From positions 4,747,501 through 4,811,500 of the forward strand of contig NZ_JAUSYQ010000002.1 in NCBI RefSeq assembly GCF_030816965.1: a stretch of DNA of 64,000 nt. Reading direction: 5' to 3'. The notes below the pieces were generated by a model, which saw only the letters and a list, made by a program, of their open reading frames with translations, ran no database searches and was not told where the DNA came from. Made by a program: the position numbers and the translations under genes. Positions 1 to 8,328 of the stretch are shown here, one piece after another. Within the stretch, counting starts at the first letter, position 1. Each line of letters opens with the position of its first letter. Source of the DNA: Streptomyces canus. GTDB lineage: Bacteria; Actinomycetota; Actinomycetes; Streptomycetales; Streptomycetaceae.

Positions 1-270
1 CGGCGTGAGGCCGAGGCGCTTGGCGAGATCGCTGGGACCCATCCGATAGGGGGCACCGGAGAGCACGAGGGCCTTGAGGACCTCCCACTCGGCGTTGCTG
101 ATGCCGAGATCTGCGGTCTGACGGCCATAAGCGACGTTCATGCGGCGGTTCAGACGAGAGAGCGCCGAGACGATCTGCTCGACCTGAGGGTCGAGGTCCT
201 GGAACTCGCGCTGGTAGGCGGCGATCTGCTCTTCGAGCGTCGGCTCGGGGACGCCAGGAGTCTCGGCCAT
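1..270 (-). CDS. MarR-family transcriptional regulator, N-terminal part
   Basis: The gene runs off the left edge; the first 90 residues are visible, starting at the ATG whose complement lies at 268-270. The visible part has an amphipathic dimerisation helix followed by the start of a winged helix (a segment reading SNAEWEVLKAL, then SDLAKRLGLTP), which fits MarR-type regulators of about 150-170 residues. It is divergent from an MFS exporter 110 bp away, the classic arrangement for a MarR repressor controlling its own gene and an efflux pump. Several TTGAAG/CTTCAA half-sites in the intergenic gap are likely its operator. The ligand cannot be told from sequence. Confidence 0.85.
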   Translation of the reverse strand, partial: MAETPGVPEPTLEEQIAAYQREFQDLDPQVEQIVSALSRLNRRMNVAYGRQTADLGISNAEWEVLKALVLSGAPYRMGPSDLAKRLGLTP

Positions 271-299
271 GGTCGCAGTATGGCACGCGCCTTCTTTGC

Positions 300-358
300 C
301 TTGAAGTCCTTCACTATGTACTCTTCAACTTCGAACTTTAGCTTTGAAGTCTTCACTC
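300..358. promoter_or_regulatory. Candidate MarR operator in divergent promoter region
   Basis: The gap between the MarR gene and the MFS gene is AT-rich compared with its surroundings. It holds a direct repeat, TTGAAGTCCTTCACT near 301-315 and TTGAAGTCTTCACT at 344-357. Between them is CTTCAA (323-328), which is inverted relative to TTTGAAG (343-349). Repeated and inverted half-sites in the shared promoter fit a dimeric MarR protein; the binding itself is inference. Confidence 0.6.
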
Positions 359-380
359 CTAACTAGTGAGAGAGGTGAAC

Positions 381-1661
381 GTGACCAGGGCGATGGGCGC
401 AGCGATGCGCCGGATCCACGTGGGCAACGCACTCAGCGCGTTCGGGCTCGGTTTCACCGTCCCCTATCTGTACGTCTATGTGGCGCAGGTGCGTGGGCTG
501 GGGGCCATGACGGCGGGGCTGGTCCTCACCGTCTTCGCCGTGGCGGCACTGATCGTGCTGCCGTTCGCCGGGCGGGCCATCGTCCGGCGGGGCCCGCTGC
601 CGGTGCTGCTCGTCGCCCTGATCACGGCCGCGCTCGGCGCACTGAGTCTCGGACTCGCCGGCCATGCGGCGACCGTGCTGCTGGCGGCGGCCGCGCTGGG
701 GGCCGGTCAGGCCGTCATGCAGCCGGCGCTGGCGACGATGATCGTGGACTGCTCCACCTCGGAGACGCGGTCCCGGGCTTTCGCGACGCAGTTCTTCCTG
801 CAGAATCTCGGACTCGGCGTCGGGGGTCTCATCGGCGGGCATCTCGTCGACACCTCGAGCGCCACGTCCTTCACCATGCTGTTCGCGATCGAGGCGGCGG
901 TGTTCCTGCTGCTGGTGGTCGTGATGGCGACCCTGCGGCTGCCGCACGCGCCCCGCGTCGAGGGCGCGCCGACCCAGTCCGCCAAGAGCGGCTGGAAGCA
1001 GTTGCTCGGCAACCGCGCCATGGTGCAGCTGTGCGTGTTGGGCTTCGTGTTGTTCTTCGCCTGCTACGGACAGTTCGAGTCCGGGCTGAGCGCCTACGGC
1101 GTCGAGGCCGCCGGTATCTCCACCTCCGCGCTGGGGACGGCTCTGGCCGCCAACACCGCGATGATCGTGGTGGCGCAGTTCGCCGTGCTGAAGTTCGTGG
1201 AGCGGCGGAAGCGGTCACGGGTGATCGCCGCGGTCGGGATCATCTGGTCCGTGGCGTGGATCGTGGCGGGCTACGCAGGCCTCGGCCACGGCAGCCGGGA
1301 GATGGCCACGGCCGCCTTCGTGTCGACGTACGCCTTGTTCGGACTGGGTGAGGCGATGCTGTCGCCGACGGTGGCCCCCCTGGTCGCCGATCTGGCGCCG
1401 GAGGGAATGGCGGGCCAGTACAACTCCGCCTTCGCCCTGGTGAAGCAGCTCGCCCTGGCGGTGGGCCCGGCGGTCGGCGGCCCTATGGGTGCCTCCCTGC
1501 ATGCGCCGTACATCGTGACGTTCCTGCTGTTCTCCCTGGGGATCACCTACCTGGCCGTGCGACTGGGCAGGCAGCTGACCCCGGCTCAGAACCAGCCGTC
1601 ACTGAGCAGGAGCCGTGTGGTGGCCCAGGGGGGAAAGCAGACGGAATCCGTCACCGTCTGA
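381..1661 (+). CDS. MFS transporter (drug efflux type)
   Basis: About 426 residues with twelve hydrophobic segments, the length and pattern of a major facilitator superfamily exporter. The pattern is two halves of six helices with a basic cytoplasmic loop near the middle and an Arg/Lys-rich tail. An upstream in-frame GTG exists at 366, but GTG 381 has a purine-rich AGAGAGG 6 nt before it and was chosen. It is divergent from a MarR regulator with shared operator-like repeats, so substrate-induced derepression is likely. The substrate is unknown. It acts in the cytoplasmic membrane. Confidence 0.88.
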   Translation: MTRAMGAAMRRIHVGNALSAFGLGFTVPYLYVYVAQVRGLGAMTAGLVLTVFAVAALIVLPFAGRAIVRRGPLPVLLVALITAALGALSLGLAGHAATVLLAAAALGAGQAVMQPALATMIVDCSTSETRSRAFATQFFLQNLGLGVGGLIGGHLVDTSSATSFTMLFAIEAAVFLLLVVVMATLRLPHAPRVEGAPTQSAKSGWKQLLGNRAMVQLCVLGFVLFFACYGQFESGLSAYGVEAAGISTSALGTALAANTAMIVVAQFAVLKFVERRKRSRVIAAVGIIWSVAWIVAGYAGLGHGSREMATAAFVSTYALFGLGEAMLSPTVAPLVADLAPEGMAGQYNSAFALVKQLALAVGPAVGGPMGASLHAPYIVTFLLFSLGITYLAVRLGRQLTPAQNQPSLSRSRVVAQGGKQTESVTV

Positions 1662-1710
1662 CTGCGACGCGCCCATACCGGCCACAGGCAACCCGCACCC
1701 CCCCGCGGCG

Positions 1711-3357
1711 TTACCCCTTCGGCAACACGAACTCGCACCAGACCGCCTTCCCGCCCCCCGGAGTCCTCCGCGACCCCCAGTTCGACGCGATGGTCGCCAC
1801 GATGGCGATGCCCCGGCCGGACTCGTCGCCGGGTTCCGCGCGCCGACGCCGGGGCAGATGGTCGTCCCCGTCCGTCACCTCGACGATCAGTCGCCGGTCG
1901 GTACGGCGGAGCCGCAACCGCATGGGCGGGGCCCCGTGCTGCAGGGAGTTGGCGACCAGCTCGCTCACCGCCAGCACGCCCAGATCATGCAGTTCCACCG
2001 GGAACCGCCAGCTCGTCAGCACGCCGGAGGCGAACGCACGCGCGCGTGGAGCCGCCTCGACTCCGCCCAGCAGTTCCAATGCGGCGTTGCGGAAGAGATC
2101 GCCGTCGGGGCCCAGGTGGGCCGGGTGCTGGAGGACCATGACGGCCACGTCGTCGTCGTGTTCCGCGGTGACGCCGGCCGAGCGGACCAGGCGGTCGCAG
2201 ATCACCTGGGGGGTGCCGGTCGCGCCGGCCAGGGCGCGCTCCAGCGCGGCGATGCCCTCGTCCAGGTCCTCGTCACGGCGTTCGACCAGGCCGTCCGTGT
2301 AGAGCACCGCCGTGGAACCGGGGCCGAGCGGGATGGAGCCCGAGGTGTGCATCCAGCCGCCGGTGCCCAGCGGCGGGCCGGTGGGTTCGTCGGCGCGCAG
2401 GACGACGCCGCTCTCGTCACGGACCAGGATGGGCAGGTGACCAGCCGAGGCGTAGACCAGCTTGCCCTCGTTCGGATCGTGGATGGCGTACGCGCATGTG
2501 GCGATCTGGTTGGCGTCGATCTCCATGGCGAGGCCGTCCAGGAGCTGGAGGATCTCGTGCGGGGGCAGGTCCAGGCGGGCGTACGCCCTGACGGCCGTGC
2601 GGAGCTGGCCCATGACCGCCGCCGCGCGGACCCCTCGGCCCATGACGTCGCCGATGACCAGGGCCGTGCGGCCGCCGCCGAGGGTGATGACGTCGTACCA
2701 GTCGCCGCCGACCGCGGCCTCCGTGCCGCCGGGAAGATAGGTGGCGGCGATGCGCAGGTCGTCCGGTTCCTCGAGTTCCTGGGGGAGCAGGCTGCGCTGG
2801 AGGGTCACGGCGGTCTCGCGCTGGCGGCGTTCGCTGGCCCGGAGGCGCTCGGCGGCCTCGGCGTGGTCGGTGACGTCGGTCGCGAATACGAGGACACCGC
2901 TGCCACCGCCACCCCCGCCGTGTCCTTCCGTCACCGGGGTGCAGGTGAAGGTGTAGGAGCGGCCGTCGGGGGCCTTGCGGGACTTGACGGTGCGTGGCTT
3001 GCCGCTGCGCAGGACCTGGTCGAGGAGCGGGAGGAGGCCGATCTCGTCGAGCTCCGGGAGGGCTCGGCGGGCCGGTTCGCCGGTGGGGCGCAGGCCGAAG
3101 GCGACCACATAGGCGTCGTTGACGTAGGCGAGGCGGTGGTCGGGGCCGTGGACGAGGGCGACGAGGGCGGGGACACGGTCGAGGACCTCGCGTACGGGGA
3201 GTTCGTCGACGGCGGGAGCCGGCACGGTCAGTTGTTCGGCGCGGGCCGCGGGGACGGCGCCGTCGCTCAGGCGGTCCTCGGTGACCAAATCGTCGGTCCG
3301 CGCTGCGGCGCGGCGCTGCGTTCCGGGGAGGCGGGCGCTCCAGCGCGTGAAGTTCAC
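1711..3357 (-). CDS. PAS-PP2C (SpoIIE-like) phosphatase with C-terminal ATPase domain
   Basis: Domains in order from the chosen start: a PAS-like sensor (about residues 50-165, with the text LAYVNDAYVVAFG), a SpoIIE/RsbU-type PP2C phosphatase (about 190-405, metal-binding GGDWYD and GDVMGRG), and a GHKL/HATPase_c anti-sigma-kinase-like domain (about 420-545, with ELVANSLQHG). This architecture is common in Streptomyces and usually dephosphorylates anti-anti-sigma factors. GTG 3357 is preferred because AAGGA precedes it; an in-frame ATG at 3534 adds 59 low-complexity residues without a ribosome site. It lies downstream of, and co-directional with, the NADH dehydrogenase gene. Its partner proteins are not encoded nearby. 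Confidence 0.88.
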   Translation of the reverse strand: MNFTRWSARLPGTQRRAAARTDDLVTEDRLSDGAVPAARAEQLTVPAPAVDELPVREVLDRVPALVALVHGPDHRLAYVNDAYVVAFGLRPTGEPARRALPELDEIGLLPLLDQVLRSGKPRTVKSRKAPDGRSYTFTCTPVTEGHGGGGGGSGVLVFATDVTDHAEAAERLRASERRQRETAVTLQRSLLPQELEEPDDLRIAATYLPGGTEAAVGGDWYDVITLGGGRTALVIGDVMGRGVRAAAVMGQLRTAVRAYARLDLPPHEILQLLDGLAMEIDANQIATCAYAIHDPNEGKLVYASAGHLPILVRDESGVVLRADEPTGPPLGTGGWMHTSGSIPLGPGSTAVLYTDGLVERRDEDLDEGIAALERALAGATGTPQVICDRLVRSAGVTAEHDDDVAVMVLQHPAHLGPDGDLFRNAALELLGGVEAAPRARAFASGVLTSWRFPVELHDLGVLAVSELVANSLQHGAPPMRLRLRRTDRRLIVEVTDGDDHLPRRRRAEPGDESGRGIAIVATIASNWGSRRTPGGGKAVWCEFVLPKG

Positions 3358-3575
3358 GAATCCTTGCCTCGTGTCGTCGTCTTCGGCGTCTTCGGGCCGG
3401 CTCCGGGCCCGGCCGGTGGGCTGGGGACGGCAGCCCGGGGGTGCAGCACGGGGAAACCTCTTGGTTCGAGGGGCGGGCGGCTGCCCGTCCGAAGTCGGGC
3501 ACCAGTCTGGCAGGGTGACCGACCGGGTCGACATTCGTCAGACGCCGGGGCGGTCCGTGGAGTTCCTCGGTCCGG

Positions 3576-4955
3576 TCAGGACGACCCCTTCGGGTCGTTC
3601 TTCGGGTCGTGAGGATGTTTTCCACCGGCCGCGAGTTCGAACTCCGCTCGGGGATGTTCGAGTGAACCGAGGGAGACGATCTCCCTCTTGAAGAGCCCCG
3701 ACAGGGTCCATTCGGCCAGGACGCGGGCCTTGCGGTTGAAGGTGGGGACCCTGCTGAGGTGGTAGACGCGGTGCATGAACCAGGCAGGGTAGCCCTTCAG
3801 CTTGCGTCCGTAGACGTACGCGACACCTTTGTGGAGGCCCAGGGAGGCCACCGAGCCGACGTACTTGTGGGAGTACGTCTCCAGGGGCTCGCCCCGCAGC
3901 GCGTGCACGATGTTGTCGCCGAGGACCCTGGCCTGGCGGACGGCGTGCTGGGCGTTGGGTGCCGTCTCCTTGCCGGGCTCCTCGGCGGTGACGTCCGGGA
4001 CGGCGGCCGCGTCTCCGGCCGCCCACGCGTGCGTGGTGCCGTCGACGGTGAGCTGAGGGGTGCACTTCAGTCGCCCGCGGTCATTGAGGGGGAGGTCGGT
4101 GGCGGCCAGGAGCGGGCTGGGTTTGACGCCGGCCGTCCACACGACCGTACGCGTGGGAAAGCGGTTGCCGTCGCTGAGGACGGCGACGCGGTCCACGCAG
4201 GACTCCAGGCGGGTGTTCAGGCGTACGTCGATGTTGCGGCGGCGCAGTTCGCTGACCGTGTAGCGGCCCATGTCCTCGCCGACCTCGGGGAGGATGCGGT
4301 CGGAGGCCTCGACGAGGATCCACTTCATGTCCTCGGGACGGACGTTGTGGTAGTAGCGCGCGGTGTAGCGGGCCATGTCCTCCAGCTCGCCGAGTGCCTC
4401 CACGCCCGCGTAGCCGCCGCCGACGAAGACGAAGGTGAGGGCTGCGTCGCGGATCGCGGGGTCGCGGGTGGAGGAGGCGATGTCCATCTGCTCGATGACG
4501 TGGTTGCGCAGGCCGATGGCCTCCTCGACCGTCTTGAACCCGATGGCGTGGTCGGCGAGTCCGGGGATCGGCAGCGTGCGCGCGATCGAACCAGGGGCGA
4601 GGACGAGTTCGTCGTACGACAGCTGCTCGCCGCCCGTGCGCTCCTCCTCGGTGGCGAGGGTGGTGACGGAGGCCGTGCGCTTGGCGTGGTCGATCGCGGT
4701 GGCCTCGCCGACGACGACACGGCAGCGGTCGAGGACCCGGCGCAGTGGTACGACGACATGGCGCGGGGAGATGGATCCGGCGGCCGCTTCCGGCAGGAAC
4801 GGTTGATAGGTCATGTACGGGTCGGGCGTGACGATCGTGATCTCGACTTCTCCCCGATCGAGTTCCCGTTTCAGCTTCCGCTGCAGACGCAGAGCCGTGT
4901 ACATCCCGACGTAGCCGCCGCCGACAACCAGAATGCGCGCACGTTCCTTCACCAT
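3576..4955 (-). CDS. Type II NADH dehydrogenase (FAD/NAD oxidoreductase)
   Basis: About 459 residues. An FAD-binding Rossmann motif (ILVVGGGYVG) sits at the N-terminus and a second dinucleotide motif for NAD(H) (VFVGGGYAGVE) near residue 175. A C-terminal FAD segment (WAAGDAAAVPD) and an amphipathic C-terminus match single-subunit NDH-2 enzymes, which pass electrons from NADH to menaquinone at the inner membrane face without pumping protons. The start was set at the ATG immediately before the Rossmann fold; longer in-frame starts reach 5105. It is divergent from the AtrA-like regulator, a pairing I recall from S. coelicolor, so control by that regulator is plausible. Confidence 0.88.
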   Translation of the reverse strand: MVKERARILVVGGGYVGMYTALRLQRKLKRELDRGEVEITIVTPDPYMTYQPFLPEAAAGSISPRHVVVPLRRVLDRCRVVVGEATAIDHAKRTASVTTLATEEERTGGEQLSYDELVLAPGSIARTLPIPGLADHAIGFKTVEEAIGLRNHVIEQMDIASSTRDPAIRDAALTFVFVGGGYAGVEALGELEDMARYTARYYHNVRPEDMKWILVEASDRILPEVGEDMGRYTVSELRRRNIDVRLNTRLESCVDRVAVLSDGNRFPTRTVVWTAGVKPSPLLAATDLPLNDRGRLKCTPQLTVDGTTHAWAAGDAAAVPDVTAEEPGKETAPNAQHAVRQARVLGDNIVHALRGEPLETYSHKYVGSVASLGLHKGVAYVYGRKLKGYPAWFMHRVYHLSRVPTFNRKARVLAEWTLSGLFKREIVSLGSLEHPRAEFELAAGGKHPHDPKNDPKGSS

Positions 4956-5329
4956 CCCATGACGCACCCGTCGCTTGAGTTTGTCCACAGCCTCGACAAA
5001 TTGTGTGACCGGAGTTCGTCGGCGCGCCGGGTTGGCCGGATCTGCGGAGTGCGCGGAAGGTGCGCAGGTCAATGGGGGTGCGCCGGGCGGGCGGAGGGGG
5101 TGCAATCGGGGCGTTTGGCACCCGTACTCCGATCGGGGGGCGCTCCGTGCGGAACCTGCCCCTTCTGAATTGACCCCCGCTCAACTATGTTCGTGTGTCG
5201 ACGGGGTGTAGGGGGATGCGCTCCGGGTCCGCGACGGGCGGACTCGCGAAACGGGCTTGTTCCGCACGCTCCGGCTTTCGATGACGGGGAGAGTCTCCGG
5301 GGGGAGACGTCATTACCGGGGGATTATTT
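4956..5329. promoter_or_regulatory. Divergent promoter region between NDH-2 and the TetR regulator
   Basis: A 374-bp gap carrying back-to-back promoters by position. I see no clear palindromic TetR operator. The run GGGGGA at 5319-5324 is the ribosome site of the downstream gene. G-rich and C-rich tracts (5080-5170) give the region a strongly skewed composition. No ORF in it looks coding. Confidence 0.4.
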
Positions 5330-6112
5330 ATGCACATTCAGGACTCTCATTGGTCTACCGCGTCCGCCATCGCACCCGGTGGCGGGGCGATGGGCGGCGC
5401 GATGGGTTCGGCGATGAGCGCGGCGGGCAACGGACGTGACGGATCACGTTCGGCCCCGCTGCGCGTGGACGCACAGCGCAACCTGGAACACGTACTGCGC
5501 GCGGCGCGCGAGGTCTTCGGTGAGCTGGGCTACGGCGCGCCGATGGAGGACGTGGCGCGGCGCGCCCGGGTCGGTGTCGGCACGGTGTACCGGCGCTTCC
5601 CGAGCAAGGACGTCCTGGTCCGGCGGATAGCCGAGGAGGAGACCTCCCGGCTGACCGACCAGGCGCGGGCGGCGCTCGGCCAGGAGGACGAGCCGTGGTC
5701 GGCGCTGTCGCGCTTCCTGCGCACGTCGGTCGCGTCCGGTGCCGGGCGGCTGCTGCCGCCGCAGGTGCTGCGGGTCGGCGTCGCCGACGAGGGCACCGAT
5801 GGCTACGACGGGTCGCGGGTGCCGCAGCAGCGGACGACTCCGGGCTCCGGCGAGCTGCGGCTGGTGCCGGAGGAGGCCCCGATGGTCTCCGCCGACGACG
5901 ACACCGGGGCGGCGGCGCTGCTGGAGGTCGTGGGCCGGCTCGTGGACCGGGCACGGGCGGCCGGTGAGCTGCGGACCGATGTGTCGGTGTCGGACGTCCT
6001 GCTGGTGATCGCGACCGCGGCGCCCTCGCTGCCGGACGCGGCGCAGCAGGCGGCGGCCTCGGCGCGGCTGCTGGACATCCTGCTGGAGGGGTTGCGGTCC
6101 CGGCCGGTGTGA
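5330..6112 (+). CDS. atrA: TetR-family regulator, AtrA-like
   Basis: 260 residues. A Met/Gly/Ala-rich N-terminal tail of about 45 residues precedes a TetR helix-turn-helix (about residues 67-96: PMEDVARRARVGVGTVYRRFPSKDVLVRR). The ligand-binding half is all-alpha. GGGGGA about 6 nt upstream supports ATG 5330. AtrA of S. coelicolor is a TetR regulator that activates actII-ORF4 and influences secondary metabolism and N-acetylglucosamine uptake. The name rests on recognising the N-terminal sequence and the neighbour order (NDH-2 divergent; large sigma factor, SARP and asparagine-synthase-like genes downstream). It is a likely pleiotropic regulator. Confidence 0.75.
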   Translation: MHIQDSHWSTASAIAPGGGAMGGAMGSAMSAAGNGRDGSRSAPLRVDAQRNLEHVLRAAREVFGELGYGAPMEDVARRARVGVGTVYRRFPSKDVLVRRIAEEETSRLTDQARAALGQEDEPWSALSRFLRTSVASGAGRLLPPQVLRVGVADEGTDGYDGSRVPQQRTTPGSGELRLVPEEAPMVSADDDTGAAALLEVVGRLVDRARAAGELRTDVSVSDVLLVIATAAPSLPDAAQQAAASARLLDILLEGLRSRPV

Positions 6113-6372
6113 CTCGAAAGGATGACAGCGGGGGTGCGGTCGTCTGACGTCCGCACCCGGGAACATTCCGGCGCTTTCCGGGCGGGCGAACCAACTCCTG
6201 CACCAGCCGCGACAGTTGAGTCTTCCCCGGACGGATGATCCTCGGTGCTGCCGTGCGGGAAGTCCCCACAGGCGGGCGGATGCTCCGTACGGCAGGGCAC
6301 TGACCAAAAGCCAATATGGCACTCTGACCCGGTGTTCGGGACTGGTTGGGCCGGCGGCGGGGGCATTCCGCG

Positions 6373-8328
6373 ATGAGCGTTGACGGGCGGAACGAACCCC
6401 TTGGCGAGGGCGACGGGGAAGCCGAGGGCACCCCACAGGTGCCGGGCCAGGGCAGCCGCGCCGGGATCCCGCAGGGCGGAATCCCGGCACAGGCCGGCGA
6501 ACCCGTCGAGGGCACCGTCCCGGCGCAGCGCGACCGGAGGCAGGACGGCGGCCTCCTGCCGCCGCCCAGGGAGATGCCCACGTCCGACGCCGACCTGATC
6601 GATCGGATGCGCTCCGGCGACGACACGGCCTACGAAGAGCTCTACCGGCGCCACGCGGGGTCGGTGCGCCGCTACGCCCGCACCTGTTGCCGCGACGGCC
6701 ACACGGCGGACGACCTCACCGCCGAGGTCTTCGCCCGCATGTTGCAGGCCGTACGCGGCGGCCACGGCCCCGAGCACGCCGTGCGTCCCTATCTGCTCAC
6801 CAGCATCCGCCGCGTCGCCGTCGGCTGGACGAAGTCGGCCAGGCGGGAGCAGCTCGTCGACGACTTCGCGGTGTTCGCCGCGCAGGCCACGCGTTCGTCG
6901 GAGGTCTCCGACGACGCCTTGGACCTGGGCGCCGACGTGCGCGCGATGCATGTGGCCGAGCAGTCCATGGCCATGCAGGCCTTCCGCTCGCTGCCCGAAC
7001 GCTGGCAGGCCGTCCTGTGGCACACCGAGGTCGAGGACGAGTCGCCGAGCGAGGTCGCCACGCTCTTCGGACTCGACGCCAATGGCACGCGTGTGCTGGC
7101 CAGCCGCGCCCGCGAGGGCCTCAAGCAGGCGTACCTCCAGGCCCACGTCAGCGCCACCCTCGCCGCCGACGAGGAGTGCGCCCGCTACGCCGACCGGCTG
7201 GGCGCCTACACCCGCGGCGGCTTGCGCACCCGTGCCGAACGGGGTCTGCGCAAGCACCTGGAGGAGTGCGCCAAGTGCCGGCTGGCCGCGGGCCAGATCA
7301 AGGAAGTCGCCGGCGGTATCCCGGCCGTCGTACCGATCGCGGTCATCGGCTGGTTCGGGGCTGCCGGGTACGCCAAGGCCGTCGGGCTCGTCGCGGGCGG
7401 CGCCGGGGCGGGAGCGGCCGGTGCCGCGGGCGCGGCCGCCGCAGCGCGCGGGGGCTCCTCGGGGGGAGCGGGAGCCGGCGGCGCAGCGGCCTCGGAGGGG
7501 CTGGGCGCGCCGGTGAAGGCCGGTATCGCGGCCGGTGTGGTCGCCGTGGCCGCCGCCGCGGTGGCGCTCGCGCTGACCGGCGACGACAGCCCGGCCAGGA
7601 AGCCGGACGCCAAACCGCCCGCGTCCGCGCCGGTGGTCGAGCCGGCCGACCCCGCGCCCACGCCGGTGGTCGAGCCGGCCGATCCCGCGCCCACGCCTTC
7701 CCCGAGGAAGCCCGAGCCGGCGCCCCCCGTGATCCCCGTCGCGGCCGCACCGTCCCCGAAGCCGACACCGACCCGCACTCCCACACCGGCCCAGAAGCCC
7801 ACCCCGACTCCCACGCCGAAGCCGACACCGCCCCCGACGCCCGCCCCCACGCCCACGCCCACGCCCACCCCTACGCCGACTCCCCCGCCCCCTCCGGCCT
7901 TCCACCAGTGGAGCGAGCTGGCCTACGACATCTCCGGCGACGGCAGCGAGCCCGAGATGCGGATCGGCGAGAGCAGCTGGGTGTGGCAGCGTTACGGCGT
8001 CTCGGTCGCCGACCAGGCGTACGCCCACGGCGTGACCGTGCACGGCCGCTCCTCCGTCACGATCGACCTCAACCGCGCCTGCTCCTCCTACGACGCGATG
8101 GTCGGCGTCGACGACATGACGCTTGGCCTCGGCAAGGTGTACTTCTCCGTCTACGCCGACGGGGTGCGGCTGTGGAGGTCCGGGCTGCTCGAGGGCGGCG
8201 AACGGGCCGTGCCCGTGCATGTGAACCTCGCCGGGCGCAGGTCCGTACGCCTGGTGGTCGAGCCGCACAGCCCCATCGACGACGTGATGCTCGCGGACTG
8301 GGCGGAGTCGAAGTTCAGGTGTTCATAG
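6373..8328 (+). CDS. Membrane-tethered ECF sigma factor with zinc-finger and NPCBM-type domain
   Basis: 651 residues from ATG 6373. Sigma region 2 is at about 70-135 (DDLTAEVFARML) and region 4 at about 190-245. A built-in anti-sigma-type zinc finger (HLEECAKC) is near residue 290. A hydrophobic Ala/Gly segment and a second transmembrane helix (about 380-400) follow, then a long Pro/Thr-Pro repeat stalk (about 405-510) and a C-terminal beta-sandwich resembling NPCBM carbohydrate-binding domains (about 512-651). Sigma factor, anti-sigma switch, membrane anchor and surface sensor are thus in one chain, as described for some actinobacterial ECF groups. Its 3' end overlaps the convergent SARP gene by 14 bp. 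Confidence 0.88.
   Translation: MSVDGRNEPLGEGDGEAEGTPQVPGQGSRAGIPQGGIPAQAGEPVEGTVPAQRDRRQDGGLLPPPREMPTSDADLIDRMRSGDDTAYEELYRRHAGSVRRYARTCCRDGHTADDLTAEVFARMLQAVRGGHGPEHAVRPYLLTSIRRVAVGWTKSARREQLVDDFAVFAAQATRSSEVSDDALDLGADVRAMHVAEQSMAMQAFRSLPERWQAVLWHTEVEDESPSEVATLFGLDANGTRVLASRAREGLKQAYLQAHVSATLAADEECARYADRLGAYTRGGLRTRAERGLRKHLEECAKCRLAAGQIKEVAGGIPAVVPIAVIGWFGAAGYAKAVGLVAGGAGAGAAGAAGAAAAARGGSSGGAGAGGAAASEGLGAPVKAGIAAGVVAVAAAAVALALTGDDSPARKPDAKPPASAPVVEPADPAPTPVVEPADPAPTPSPRKPEPAPPVIPVAAAPSPKPTPTRTPTPAQKPTPTPTPKPTPPPTPAPTPTPTPTPTPTPPPPPAFHQWSELAYDISGDGSEPEMRIGESSWVWQRYGVSVADQAYAHGVTVHGRSSVTIDLNRACSSYDAMVGVDDMTLGLGKVYFSVYADGVRLWRSGLLEGGERAVPVHVNLAGRRSVRLVVEPHSPIDDVMLADWAESKFRCS

Noticed and set aside
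1615..3612. 665-codon plus-strand open frame
   Set aside because: It mirrors the SpoIIE-type phosphatase on the other strand and has no motif of its own.
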